Assembly: GCA_026196775.1 (NCBI GenBank)
Contig: JAPHUD010000002.1
Coordinates: 1 to 64,000, forward strand
Reading direction: 5' to 3'
DNA: 64,000 nucleotides
Source: Flavobacteriales bacterium
Lineage (GTDB): Bacteria > Bacteroidota > Bacteroidia > Flavobacteriales_E > Vicingaceae
Shown here: positions 36,526 through 45,554 of the stretch, one piece after another
Layout of the letters: the number at the start of each line of letters is the position of its first letter
Numbering within the stretch: the first letter of the stretch is position 1
The notes under the pieces: generated by a model
What the model was told of the DNA's origin: nothing
The model's input: only the letters and a program-made list of their open reading frames with translations
Databases searched by the model: none
Program-made: the position numbers and the translations under genes

Positions 36526-37395
36526 TTAAAACATCTTTTTTAACACATTAAAGAGTTGCGGTGGGTAATTAATGACAGATAACCAAATAAAATATAACCC
36601 TCTTAATTTGTTGTTGCCATTTTTCCACCAACTGCCAGCTAACATTAAATACATTATTGAGAAACACTTTCTTTCAAACCAAAAGTTAGTAAACAACTTT
36701 TGGTTGGCGCATTTATTAAACAGATATAACGTATCTTTTTCTAGTACCCCGATATTTTTCGACATGTTATTACCATGTATTCTATATTCCCACAACAGCT
36801 CATCAATATACCCAATGGTATTTCCTTCAGCAAGCATTTGGATTAATATATCTTGGTCAGCATTATTGGATAAGTTGATGTCAAATCCAATAACATTTTC
36901 AAAGCATTTCTTTTTATATACAATTCCTGATGGATTAGTATTGTAATTTGCTTTTTGGATTAAAAAATCATCTAATTGTGGATTGTTTTCGCCTCTAATT
37001 TGGTGGTTTAATTTTTCTCCATTTTGATTAATAAGTTGGCAAGCGGTATAAGAAATAGTGTATTGGTTGGCTTGTAAGTTTGTTATTTGCTTTTCTAAAT
37101 ATTCCAGTTTCCAAATATCATCTGCGTCCAAAAAAGCTATAAAATCACCTTTGGATTTTTCTAACCCTTTGTTTCTAGAGTCAGATACTCCAGAATTAGG
37201 TTTATCTATACAAGCAATTCGATTATCATTAGCCACAAATTCTTTTATAATGTCTAATGAATTATCTGTTGAACCATCATTTACCACAATTAACTCCCAA
37301 TTTTTATACGTTTGGTTAATAACAGACTGAATGGTCTCTGCTATATATTTTTCTGCATTATAGCAAGGAATGATGATGGAAACTAATCTACTCAA
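36526..37395 (-). CDS. Glycosyltransferase family 2
   Basis: GT-A type enzyme (289 aa). It starts VSIIIPCYNAEKYIAETIQS, has the acceptor-side NDGSTDNS and the metal-binding DxD motif FIAFLDADDIWK (about residues 90-101), plus a C-terminal helical tail. It is a typical inverting sugar transferase of polysaccharide loci; the donor is not predictable. TTG at 37395 is the start: TTGA overlaps the TGA stop of the FkbM gene, so translation is coupled. Confidence 0.88.
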   Translation of the reverse strand: MSRLVSIIIPCYNAEKYIAETIQSVINQTYKNWELIVVNDGSTDNSLDIIKEFVANDNRIACIDKPNSGVSDSRNKGLEKSKGDFIAFLDADDIWKLEYLEKQITNLQANQYTISYTACQLINQNGEKLNHQIRGENNPQLDDFLIQKANYNTNPSGIVYKKKCFENVIGFDINLSNNADQDILIQMLAEGNTIGYIDELLWEYRIHGNNMSKNIGVLEKDTLYLFNKCANQKLFTNFWFERKCFSIMYLMLAGSWWKNGNNKLRGLYFIWLSVINYPPQLFNVLKKMF

Positions 37396-38273
37396 ATTAA
37401 ACCTATTTTTTTTGCTGTTTCAGGTTTGCAAATTAAATAATTCCAAAAAGATGAAACAGTTATCTCATTTTTTTGAGTTATTACATCATTTTTATCATCT
37501 AAATCAAAGTACAAGTACCCTTTATTTTTAAATAAATGATTTAATGTAGCTGCACATTCCTTATCCCAAACTTCTATTAAAAAATCTGGTTTAAATTTAT
37601 CCAAATATTCTCCCATGCCTTCTAATACTTCCGGTTCGTGTGTTTCCACATCAATTTTCATCAAATCAATTTTATCTATCTTATTTTCTTCAATAAAAGT
37701 ATCTAATCTAATTGTTTTAATAATAAGCTCATCTTTGGGTGTTGTTTCTGCCAATAACGATTTATTAACAGTTACAGATGTTGTAAACTCTACTCCTTTA
37801 ATTAAATACACTTTTGCTTCGCCATTAAAATTAGAAGCTGCTTTAGGTTCTATTTTTATATCATAGTGATTAATTTCTATATTGTAATTTAAATACTCTA
37901 AAACCTTAGGAACGGGTTCAAAAGCAACTACTTGTGCCTTTTGATTTAGTGATTTAGTTATAAGTGAATACAAGCCCGTATTGGCACCAACATCAAAAAC
38001 TGTTTCGGCATCAATACATAATTTTCGCCAAAGTTTTAAAGATGTTCTCTCCCAACCATTCTCTATTCCTCCCCAAAATAATTCATTTTCTTCTGATGTG
38101 CCATGATGATACATTTTAAATTGGTGTGCATCACCTGCATTTATGGTTATAACACCATGAAAATGTAAATGTTTATAGATAGATTCAGGTAAGTTTACCA
38201 ACTTTTTAACACCTAAAAAAATGTATTTTTTAAAAGGAATTAATTGATATATTTTTTTAAAAATATTTTTCAA
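37392..38273 (-). CDS. FkbM-family methyltransferase (first of two)
   Basis: SAM-dependent O-methyltransferase of the FkbM family (293 aa): TVFDVGANTGLYSLITKSLN (SAM motif, about residues 91-110), VVAFEPVPKVLEYL, and IDLMKIDVETHEPEVLEGM, the conserved late FkbM block. Such enzymes methylate sugar hydroxyls in glycan loci. TTG at 38273 is the only reasonable start and overlaps the stop of the preceding gene in a TTGA arrangement. The paralogue at 42334 has the same motifs but an otherwise different sequence. Confidence 0.85.
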   Translation of the reverse strand: MKNIFKKIYQLIPFKKYIFLGVKKLVNLPESIYKHLHFHGVITINAGDAHQFKMYHHGTSEENELFWGGIENGWERTSLKLWRKLCIDAETVFDVGANTGLYSLITKSLNQKAQVVAFEPVPKVLEYLNYNIEINHYDIKIEPKAASNFNGEAKVYLIKGVEFTTSVTVNKSLLAETTPKDELIIKTIRLDTFIEENKIDKIDLMKIDVETHEPEVLEGMGEYLDKFKPDFLIEVWDKECAATLNHLFKNKGYLYFDLDDKNDVITQKNEITVSSFWNYLICKPETAKKIGLI

Positions 38274-39001
38274 AACGACTTTATATAATCTGATTCACAC
38301 CAAAATTTAATTACTCCAAAACGATATTCGGACTCCACTACCTTCCAACCTGAATCTTCTACCATTTGATGGAGTTCAGCCCTATCAAATTCCCAAATAT
38401 GATCGGCATCGGTATATTGTAAAGGATTATTCATTTTTGTTCGGTAATGATTTAAATAACTTTTATCATAATCAGGAACTTCTATATAAACGTTGGAGCT
38501 GTGTAATGCACATTCTTTTAAAAATAAAATCGGTTCATCGATATGCTCAATGATATGTGATAAAATAATTACATCAAATTTATCTTGACTATTCTTTAAA
38601 AACTCAAAAGCATCTCCATGAACAAATTCTAAATTAGATTTGTTATATCTTGATTTAGCCACAACTATATCGTTTACTATCATATCTACCCCAACCACTT
38701 TTTGGGCAAATTCAGCAATTTTATTACTTATTTCACCAAATTTACAACCTAAATCTAACACATTATCAGTTGCTTTAATTCGTTGTTTTAAGAAAGCCAT
38801 GGAATAATAACGAAGCGGATGTTTTTCAAACGAAAAGTGGTTAAACGATTCTTCATGAGCCAACCTATCGAAAATCCATTCTAAGGTTAGGTATAGGTTA
38901 AATTTTCTTTTTGAACTCAAGAAAAAAAGCATCTTAGAAAGTTTGTAAATAAAACTCAATAAAAAAATACGTTCTTTTTCTCTTTTTAATTTTAACCCCA
39001 T
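38270..39001 (-). CDS. Class I SAM-dependent methyltransferase
   Basis: A 243-aa Methyltransf_11/23-type enzyme: NVLDLGCKFGEISNKIAEFA (SAM motif), VVGVDMI, and VIILSHIIEHIDEPILFLKE. It has a basic, hydrophobic N-terminal helix (FLLSFIYKLSKMLFFL) that may associate it with the membrane. It is in the minus operon between two others of the locus (2 bases after the GT4 gene). The substrate is unknown, presumably a glycan or lipid-linked intermediate. Confidence 0.82.
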   Translation of the reverse strand: MGLKLKREKERIFLLSFIYKLSKMLFFLSSKRKFNLYLTLEWIFDRLAHEESFNHFSFEKHPLRYYSMAFLKQRIKATDNVLDLGCKFGEISNKIAEFAQKVVGVDMIVNDIVVAKSRYNKSNLEFVHGDAFEFLKNSQDKFDVIILSHIIEHIDEPILFLKECALHSSNVYIEVPDYDKSYLNHYRTKMNNPLQYTDADHIWEFDRAELHQMVEDSGWKVVESEYRFGVIKFWCESDYIKSF

Positions 39002-39003
39002 AA

Positions 39004-40113
39004 CTAATTTTTTTCGTACAATTTTATGTAATTATTATACATTAAATCAAAATTATACATTTCAAGAGCTGTTTTTTTACCTTTCTCTTTAAAATCATTA
39101 CCATGCTCCAACGTATAATTAATGCCTTCTGCCATAGAAGCTGCATCTTTGTAATTTACCAAATAACCATTTCGTTTATGTTGAATAGCATCTAATGCAG
39201 AACCTGTAGGTGTAGAAACTACAGGTGCCGCATTCATCATGGCTTCTGGTATTACAAACCCAAATGGTTCATAATTAGCAGCATGAGCGTAAACATCTAA
39301 TATAGCATATAAAGAAGGTATGTACACTCTATCTACCCAACCTGCAAAAACAATGTAATCTAACACATTTCGTTGTTTTGCTAATTGCTGTAATTCTTCT
39401 TTTTGACTGCCCTGCCCTACAAAAAGAAAGATGGCGTCAGGGTATTTTTTAATTACCTGAGATATAGCTTCCACAATATAACGATAGCCTTTCCATTCAA
39501 TTAAACGAGCTACAGTTCCAATAATTTTTTTTCCTTGTAATTGATATTTTTCTACTAATTCCTTTTTAAAGTCTTCAGATTGTTGGGTAAAAATCTCGGG
39601 GGGAATACCATGATGAATCATAGTGATTTTTTCTAATGGAGCATTTTCTTTTTCTATGATAAATTTTTCGGCTTCGGTTGAAACTGGGACAATATGAGTA
39701 GCATTTTTATTATTTATTTTATCTGCTATCACCCAGTTGGAGGCATAGTAATAATGGAAGGTGGTATCTTGCTTGGTAACAACTCTTTTTTGTATGCCTG
39801 CTAAACGAGCTGCCATTAACCCTGGAAAAGAATCATCAAACAAATGCGTGTGCACCACATCTGGTTTTAACTTCTTAAATAAGCGGTACAATTGAAAAAA
39901 AGTACGAATCATCCCTCTTTTTCTTTTATGATGATCAAATTTAAACCAATGACAATCCCAACCAAACTTACCAACATCTTCAATCATTTGTGGCTTTTCG
40001 GTATAAAGTGTTACAAAAGTAAATTTGTGTTTTTTTTGTTGAACTGCTTTTTCTGCAAACCATTTAAAATAGGGTACGCTAGATTCATTGGATATGACAA
40101 AAATAATATGCAT
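39004..40113 (-). CDS. Glycosyltransferase family 4
   Basis: GT-B retaining enzyme (369 aa). It has an N-terminal Rossmann domain with VVHTHLFDDSFPGLMAARLA and the C-terminal donor domain with IGTVARLIEWKGYRYIVEAI, ILDVYAHAANYEPFGFVIPE (E-x7-E motif) and GYLVNYKDAASMAEGI. Its ATG at 40113 overlaps the stop of the upstream gene (TAATG), so translation is coupled. Donor and acceptor are not predictable. Confidence 0.88.
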   Translation of the reverse strand: MHIIFVISNESSVPYFKWFAEKAVQQKKHKFTFVTLYTEKPQMIEDVGKFGWDCHWFKFDHHKRKRGMIRTFFQLYRLFKKLKPDVVHTHLFDDSFPGLMAARLAGIQKRVVTKQDTTFHYYYASNWVIADKINNKNATHIVPVSTEAEKFIIEKENAPLEKITMIHHGIPPEIFTQQSEDFKKELVEKYQLQGKKIIGTVARLIEWKGYRYIVEAISQVIKKYPDAIFLFVGQGSQKEELQQLAKQRNVLDYIVFAGWVDRVYIPSLYAILDVYAHAANYEPFGFVIPEAMMNAAPVVSTPTGSALDAIQHKRNGYLVNYKDAASMAEGINYTLEHGNDFKEKGKKTALEMYNFDLMYNNYIKLYEKN

Positions 40114-41192
40114 TAATTGTTTGTTTCAGTTAAAAATTGTTCTACTTTTTCTATTAAGTTTTCATAAGTAAACTGTCTAGCAAAGTTGACTCTTTTATCA
40201 ATAATAATTGGTTGTTCTTCATAATTAAAAATACGTTGAAATATTGCAATACCATCATCAGGTGAACTATAGGAAAAAATCAACTCATTTTTTTCATAAT
40301 CCTTAAAAGTAGGGGCTAAAACGGGTTTTCCTAAGGCCAGATATTGCAAAAGTTTATGGTGGTTAATGTTGTTTCCATGTACGTGCAATAACATAGGTGC
40401 TAAACAGATTTTTGCTTTAGCAATGTAATTTTTTAATTTTTTAAAGTGAATCGGTGGAAGGTGTATTAAGTTTGAATACGCCTTATCAATAAACAATCTT
40501 TTGAAATTTTTGTCTGATAAATCATGTTGTGGCTGACCTATAAAAAGAAATCGTTTGTCCGGAAAATTTTCCACCATTTTCACCACTAATTCATAATCAA
40601 TCCTATAATCTATTTGACCAACATAAAGAGCGTATCCTTCTTCAATAGTTACATCTTCATCTATACTAAACTCTGATGATGAAATACCATGAGAAAGTAC
40701 CAACAATTTTTTTAAATCGAGATTATTGGTAAGTTCTCTGGAAACGGTTATAAAAAAATCAGTGCTTTTTATTAATTCTTTTTCTTTTTGTGTTTGATAT
40801 TTATCTGCAATAAAATAAATAGAATATTTTGGTGAAAATAATTTTGGATTGGTAAATCTGTAAGGGTCAAATGTCCAAAATATAAAATCCCTACATTTTT
40901 TTTTATAGAGGAATTTTTTTATTCTTTTTGAAGTAATAAAATTATTAATTTGGTACAACCATTCAACTCGAGTAAAAGGTAATAAATTATTATAGTTGAG
41001 TATTTTTAAATTTTCTGTATAGGAAGTGATTAAAATGTTAAAAAGCCCCTTAAAAGACCACTTTTTAGGTGGATTAATAAAAAATACTTTGTTTTTTTTT
41101 GATAATTCAAAAGCCCAGTTATGCTTAGAATACCAAACATCTCCCCAAGGTTCATTAGAAAAAATAAGTATGTTTTGGTTTTCTAATTTCAT
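40113..41192 (-). CDS. Putative glycosyltransferase (GT-B, GT4-like)
   Basis: A 359-aa enzyme. It has the N-terminal SNEPWGDVWYSKHNWAFELS region and a C-terminal part (YALYVGQIDYRIDYELVVKM, ICLAPMLLHVHGNNINHHKL, LQYLALGKPVLAPTFKDYEK) like GT1/GT4 sugar transferases of Bacteroidetes capsule loci. A canonical E-x7-E motif is not clear, so the fold is safe but the exact family is not. The ATG overlaps the upstream amidotransferase stop by 4 bases (ATGA). Confidence 0.75.
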   Translation of the reverse strand: MKLENQNILIFSNEPWGDVWYSKHNWAFELSKKNKVFFINPPKKWSFKGLFNILITSYTENLKILNYNNLLPFTRVEWLYQINNFITSKRIKKFLYKKKCRDFIFWTFDPYRFTNPKLFSPKYSIYFIADKYQTQKEKELIKSTDFFITVSRELTNNLDLKKLLVLSHGISSSEFSIDEDVTIEEGYALYVGQIDYRIDYELVVKMVENFPDKRFLFIGQPQHDLSDKNFKRLFIDKAYSNLIHLPPIHFKKLKNYIAKAKICLAPMLLHVHGNNINHHKLLQYLALGKPVLAPTFKDYEKNELIFSYSSPDDGIAIFQRIFNYEEQPIIIDKRVNFARQFTYENLIEKVEQFLTETNN

Positions 41193-42325
41193 TTTTTTCC
41201 AATCATAGATTTAATCTTCAATATAATTTTATTATGTCGTGTAAGATAACTTGGGAAATCAAGATGATTATTTGGTTGTTCCCTCATCCATTTATCAAAA
41301 GTATCTTCCGAAATATCTAATTTTTTAAGAACATAAACTTTATCTCTAAGTGTTTCTTCTGTCTCCCAAGGTTTTATTTGTAGCTCTTCTAGCGCTTCTT
41401 CCCTAGTTAATTGTCCAGAACATATTAAAGAAGATAAGTGGGCTTTTCTTTTATCAATATTAAATTTTACGGGTAAAATATAATTTTGGTAAAACCTAGT
41501 AAAAATAGACTCGTTATGTTTTGCTCCATAAGGTTTCCACTCTAAATTTTCAACTAATATTTTTGTAGCTTCTTTTTTATTGTAAGGAATAAAATCTAAG
41601 AAGTAGATGTATTGTGTCTTACGATATTTTACATGCCAATATTCCTTGAAAAAAGTTAGAAATGGAAAGGTATTTAAACTAGTATTACCATATCTTTTAT
41701 GAATTGATTTAATGTTTAAAGCATCATTTTTCCAATGAATCCAAGCCTCAGGAAGAATAAACTCTGAACCTTGGTTATGTCCTTGAAAAATAAATTTGGT
41801 ATTAAATTGTTCGGATGCTCTATAAAGTGCTGCAGAAATGGCATGGTCGGTTACTAACTCAACATCAACAACTCCAGCTTTTAAAAATGATAGCTGTACA
41901 GATTTGAATTCTTCCCAGTCGCATACAATCGTATATAAATCAACATTTAATTTTTGGAGTAATTTTTCAATATTTTGTATAGCCGTTTCACTGTTCCATC
42001 CATTATCGAAATGAACTGCTATTGGTTTTAGTCCAAACTCTACCAATTTATATACTAAATAAGCACTATCTAACCCTCCACTAACACCCACTACACAATC
42101 ATACTTTTTTGATTTGCCTTCTTTTTTAATTTTGTGTATTAATTGCTGTAAAAAAATTTGTTTTTCTTCTTCCTTTTCAGAATTAATATCAACAATTGAA
42201 AAATAATCATTACAATAATTGCAAAACCCCTCTTTATCAAACCAAATGTTAGGGTCACTTATATTATCCATAACACAACGAATGCATTGAATATAATTAA
42301 CTTCTATGTTAAATTGATTTCTCAA
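41189..42325 (-). CDS. N-acetyl sugar amidotransferase (WbpG/PseA/LegG-like), first of two paralogues
   Basis: ATP-dependent PP-loop enzyme (378 aa) of the N-acetyl sugar amidotransferase family, which converts an acetamido group on an activated sugar to an acetamidino group. It has a zinc-binding CIRCVMD ... FCNYCNDYF knuckle (about residues 14-41), the PP-loop GVSGGLDSAYLVYK (about 80) and a late LICSGQLTREEALEELQ. Its closest relative in the window is the gene at 46984. TTG at 42325 is the only start that keeps the zinc knuckle. No HisH/HisF-like ammonia supplier is in the locus. Confidence 0.85.
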   Translation of the reverse strand: MRNQFNIEVNYIQCIRCVMDNISDPNIWFDKEGFCNYCNDYFSIVDINSEKEEEKQIFLQQLIHKIKKEGKSKKYDCVVGVSGGLDSAYLVYKLVEFGLKPIAVHFDNGWNSETAIQNIEKLLQKLNVDLYTIVCDWEEFKSVQLSFLKAGVVDVELVTDHAISAALYRASEQFNTKFIFQGHNQGSEFILPEAWIHWKNDALNIKSIHKRYGNTSLNTFPFLTFFKEYWHVKYRKTQYIYFLDFIPYNKKEATKILVENLEWKPYGAKHNESIFTRFYQNYILPVKFNIDKRKAHLSSLICSGQLTREEALEELQIKPWETEETLRDKVYVLKKLDISEDTFDKWMREQPNNHLDFPSYLTRHNKIILKIKSMIGKK

Positions 42326-42333
42326 CTAAATTA

Positions 42334-43173
42334 TTATAGAATAATGTTTTTGTTTTTATTAATAGCAATATAGTTTGAGGGTAAAAATATTTCGTTAGTT
42401 TCACTGTAATTTACAAGCGGTATGATAGTAGATTTTGTAAGTCGATAAAATGAATAATGTGTTGACAATAAACTATAAAAGTCTTTCAGATAGGTTTTGG
42501 AGTCAATATTTGCAGGTCCAAACTCAAATTGTATAAAATTTATTCTATTTTGGCTCAACATACTTTCTGCTCCTTTTAATGCAAAAAATTCATGCCCTTC
42601 TATGTCTAATTTTAAGAAATCAATTTTTGAAATTTTTTCTTCTTCACAAAAATCATCAATTGTTCTTAAATAAATAGTTTCCTCTATATCCATTGATTTA
42701 AGGTTGTAGTAATCGTTATCAGTTTTTTTATATATACTTGCTAACTGACTTTTGTTTTCATCCTTATAAAGGGTTACCTTTTGTTGCTTATCTCCAAACC
42801 CGAATTGAAAGTTCCGAACATTATTTTGTTTATCTGTATTCAGAATCCCAAAACTATCATTTGCTGGTTCAAATGAATATATGTTACTAGGAATGTTTAA
42901 GTTTTCTGCAAGCATACGTTGATACTGACCAACATTAGCTCCAACATCAAAAATTGTAATTGGATTTTTCGTTTTTTTATAATGATTATTTAAAAGTTCT
43001 ACTACTTGTTTCTCTCCACTGGTTAATGTGTTTCCAATATTTTTATAACCTAAGCCCTCTATTGCAAGTTCATGCATATAATCAAAAAGAAAAAGTGCAT
43101 TTTTACTTGCAAAATGTTTTTTCAACACCAGTTTATTCAACACTCTCAATATATAGTAAGTAAATTTTATCAT
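42334..43173 (-). CDS. FkbM-family methyltransferase (second of two)
   Basis: FkbM-family methyltransferase (279 aa): TIFDVGANVGQYQRMLAENL (SAM motif), IYSFEPANDSFGIL, and ISKIDFLKLDIEGHEFFALK, ending in the substrate-side block FEFGPANIDSKTYLKDFY. It is encoded between the amidotransferase and the epimerase and has a normal ATG at 43173. Like the paralogue at 37392, it probably O-methylates a sugar. Confidence 0.87.
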   Translation of the reverse strand: MIKFTYYILRVLNKLVLKKHFASKNALFLFDYMHELAIEGLGYKNIGNTLTSGEKQVVELLNNHYKKTKNPITIFDVGANVGQYQRMLAENLNIPSNIYSFEPANDSFGILNTDKQNNVRNFQFGFGDKQQKVTLYKDENKSQLASIYKKTDNDYYNLKSMDIEETIYLRTIDDFCEEEKISKIDFLKLDIEGHEFFALKGAESMLSQNRINFIQFEFGPANIDSKTYLKDFYSLLSTHYSFYRLTKSTIIPLVNYSETNEIFLPSNYIAINKNKNIIL

Positions 43174-43193
43174 TGATATTTGTATCTCTAATT

Positions 43194-44258
43194 TTAATGA
43201 TATCGTTTTATCATATTATCATGCATTTCAACCAAGGTAGATTCTAAATTGAATTTATATTTCCAATCTGGATAATGATTTTTAAATTTAGAAACATCAC
43301 TAATGTACCAAATATGATCTCCTATTCGATTGCTTTCTGCATAACTGTAATTCATTTTTTTACCACTAATTTTTTCACAAAAATCAATGGCTTCTAACAT
43401 ACTACAATTAGAGAATCTACTACCTCCAGCATTATATACTTCTCCTGATTTTGGATTGTTGTAAAAATGCCAAAACATATTCACTAAATCATAACTGTGA
43501 ATATTATCCCTTACTTGTTTTCCTTTATATCCAAAAATGGTATAGTGATTTTCTGTTATTGCACATTTCATTAAGTAAGCTAAAAACCCATGCAATTGTG
43601 CTCCTGAATGGTTTGGTCCTGTTAAACATCCTCCTCTAAATACTCCAGTATTCATTCCAAAATATTTTCCATATTCTTGTACCATTACATCTGCTGCCAC
43701 TTTACTTGCACCAAATACCGAGTGTTTGCTCTGGTCAATACTCATTGTTTCATCTATACCTTCTTTAAAAAATGGATGAGCTTCATCCACTTCCCAACGC
43801 TTTTCTTTTTCAATAAGTGGAAGAAAATTAGGTGTATCGCCATAAACTTTATTTGTTGAAGTAAAAATAAACACTGCTTTAGAGCAATAATTTCTAGTTA
43901 ACTCCAAAAGATTAAGAGTTCCTGTTGCATTTACACCAAAATCAGTAAGAGGTTCTTTTACTGCCCAATCATGGCTTGGTTGTGCTGCTGTATGTATAAT
44001 GAGTTTAATATCTGAAGAATATTGTTTGAAAATCTCTTCTAACTCAGCATACTGTCTAATATCAGCATTTAATGGTTTAAAATTGCTATATTTTACAGTC
44101 AACCTATTTTTATTCCACTCAGTGCTTCCTTCTTTTCCAAAGAAATACGACCTCATATTGTTATCTATCCCAATTACAATATCAAATTTGTCAGCTAAAA
44201 ACTCTACCGATTCACCTCCTATCAATCCAGATGATCCCGTTACTATTGCTACATTCAT
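43194..44258 (-). CDS. NAD-dependent nucleotide-sugar epimerase/dehydratase (CDP-paratose 2-epimerase-like)
   Basis: Extended SDR (354 aa) with the NAD motif [16 protein letters not shown] (residues 6-21) and the block [12 protein letters not shown]. Its active-site region reads [20 protein letters not shown], where the usual catalytic Tyr (YxxxK) is Phe, while the Lys is kept. [20 protein letters not shown] and [18 protein letters not shown] match the CDP-tyvelose/paratose epimerase side of the family, where this Phe form occurs as far as I remember. It is first in a minus operon of nine genes, so its promoter region (44259-44419) likely drives the operon. Confidence 0.8.
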   Translation of the reverse strand: MNVAIVTGSSGLIGGESVEFLADKFDIVIGIDNNMRSYFFGKEGSTEWNKNRLTVKYSNFKPLNADIRQYAELEEIFKQYSSDIKLIIHTAAQPSHDWAVKEPLTDFGVNATGTLNLLELTRNYCSKAVFIFTSTNKVYGDTPNFLPLIEKEKRWEVDEAHPFFKEGIDETMSIDQSKHSVFGASKVAADVMVQEYGKYFGMNTGVFRGGCLTGPNHSGAQLHGFLAYLMKCAITENHYTIFGYKGKQVRDNIHSYDLVNMFWHFYNNPKSGEVYNAGGSRFSNCSMLEAIDFCEKISGKKMNYSYAESNRIGDHIWYISDVSKFKNHYPDWKYKFNLESTLVEMHDNMIKRYH

Positions 44259-44280
44259 TTTGTAAATATAATACTCTTTT

Positions 44281-44301
44281 AATTTAGATTTTATCTAAAT
44301 T
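44281..44301. promoter_or_regulatory. Perfect inverted repeat in the divergent promoter region of the polysaccharide operons
   Basis: AATTTAGAT and ATCTAAATT, 9-base perfect arms around TTT, lie 23 bases upstream of the ATG at 44258 and on the other side of the gene at 44420. AT-rich and without a T-tract suited to a terminator. It may be an operator. Confidence 0.35.
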
Positions 44302-44419
44302 CATTTTAATATATTGTGCTCTTAATTAAATTTACAAACAATTACCAATAACGATTGATAAAAATTTGATATTTAAATTAATCTCAATATTACAAAAATT
44401 GAGTAACAAAAGATATATA

Positions 44420-45553
44420 ATGAAGAGGATAAAATTAGCATTGTTTGATTTACAACACTATGAAATGATTAATGTACTAATTAGCATTTTTAGTGACCCG
44501 AATTTCAGTATTGTATTTTTTACAAGTAAAAAAATTGCAAGTAAAATCAAAGAAACTAGTCATGAAGACCTAAAGTATGAATTTATTATATATGAGGATT
44601 TTTCATCGGCAAAATCATTTTTTAATTCTTGTGAAGAATATATTTTGAAAAATAAAGTAGATGCTATTCACTTTAACACCATCGACAGAGACTACAACTT
44701 AGTTTGGAAGTTAATTAAAAATACTAACATTCATACTACAACAACTATACATAACATAAATACTTGGTTAAACGCACCATTCACTCTTAATAAAATTGCT
44801 TTAAAAAATTATTATTATCGAAAAAAAATATTATCGAAATCTAAAGCAATTGTTGTAACTGAAGAATTGTTTATTAGTTATATTAGGGATAAAAAACTTT
44901 ACACTAAAGATATTCTAACATTACCTTATACTATCAAATCAAAAGATATTAACCACAAAATCAACAAGCAACTTCGCATTGCTATTCCAGGTGCTATTGA
45001 TGGTAACAATAGAAGGAATTACAAATTTGCTTTATCTGTTATTGAGAAAATTAACCATTTGAATCCTAACATAAAATTTGTTTTTATAGGCGGTGTTTTT
45101 AGCTCAGAAGGAGAACAAATTTTTCAACATATAAATGACCTCATCAAAAAAGGTTGTAACATTGAACATAAATTCAACCCTAATTCAAACCAATTATTTG
45201 AAAATGAAATGAGTATTTGCGATGTTGTTTTTATGCCTGTTAAAATTAATTTTAAATATGAAGGCATAAATGAGGTTTATGGAAAAACAAAAGTAACTGG
45301 CGTTTTATATGATATGATGCGTTTTCAGAAACCAGGTATTATTCCTAAGGAACACGTTGTTCCTCCAACAATTACGACTAGTTTAATTACATACACTAAT
45401 GAAGATAATTTAATAGAAAAAATATTAACCTTAGAAAACAACAAAGAATTACTTGAAAATTATTTAACCTACGCAAAAAGTAATTCAGAATACTATTCTA
45501 CATCGTCCATTAAAAAGAGATTCTTACCAAAGTATGTGAAATTATTTGATTAG
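44420..45553 (+). CDS. Putative glycosyltransferase of unknown family
   Basis: A 377-aa protein from the ATG at 44420 (MKRIKLALFDLQHYEMINVL). A TTG at 44366 gives a longer reading that adds nothing recognisable. The overall layout has an N-terminal Rossmann-like half (DAIHFNTIDRDYNLVWKLIK, THTTTTIHNIN) and a second half with IAIPGAIDGNNRRNYKFALS and a glycosyltransferase-like FKYEGINEVYGKTKVTGVLY, which is where GT-B enzymes bind the donor. I would call it a GT-B-like transferase on context, not on a firm motif. It converges with the flippase gene with a single base between stops. Confidence 0.55.
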   Translation: MKRIKLALFDLQHYEMINVLISIFSDPNFSIVFFTSKKIASKIKETSHEDLKYEFIIYEDFSSAKSFFNSCEEYILKNKVDAIHFNTIDRDYNLVWKLIKNTNIHTTTTIHNINTWLNAPFTLNKIALKNYYYRKKILSKSKAIVVTEELFISYIRDKKLYTKDILTLPYTIKSKDINHKINKQLRIAIPGAIDGNNRRNYKFALSVIEKINHLNPNIKFVFIGGVFSSEGEQIFQHINDLIKKGCNIEHKFNPNSNQLFENEMSICDVVFMPVKINFKYEGINEVYGKTKVTGVLYDMMRFQKPGIIPKEHVVPPTITTSLITYTNEDNLIEKILTLENNKELLENYLTYAKSNSEYYSTSSIKKRFLPKYVKLFD

Positions 45554-45554
45554 G

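Noticed and set aside
44366-44419. Longer start (TTG at 44366) for the putative glycosyltransferase.
   Set aside because: The added 18 residues show no family features and the ATG at 44420 begins a normal strand (RIKLALFDLQ).
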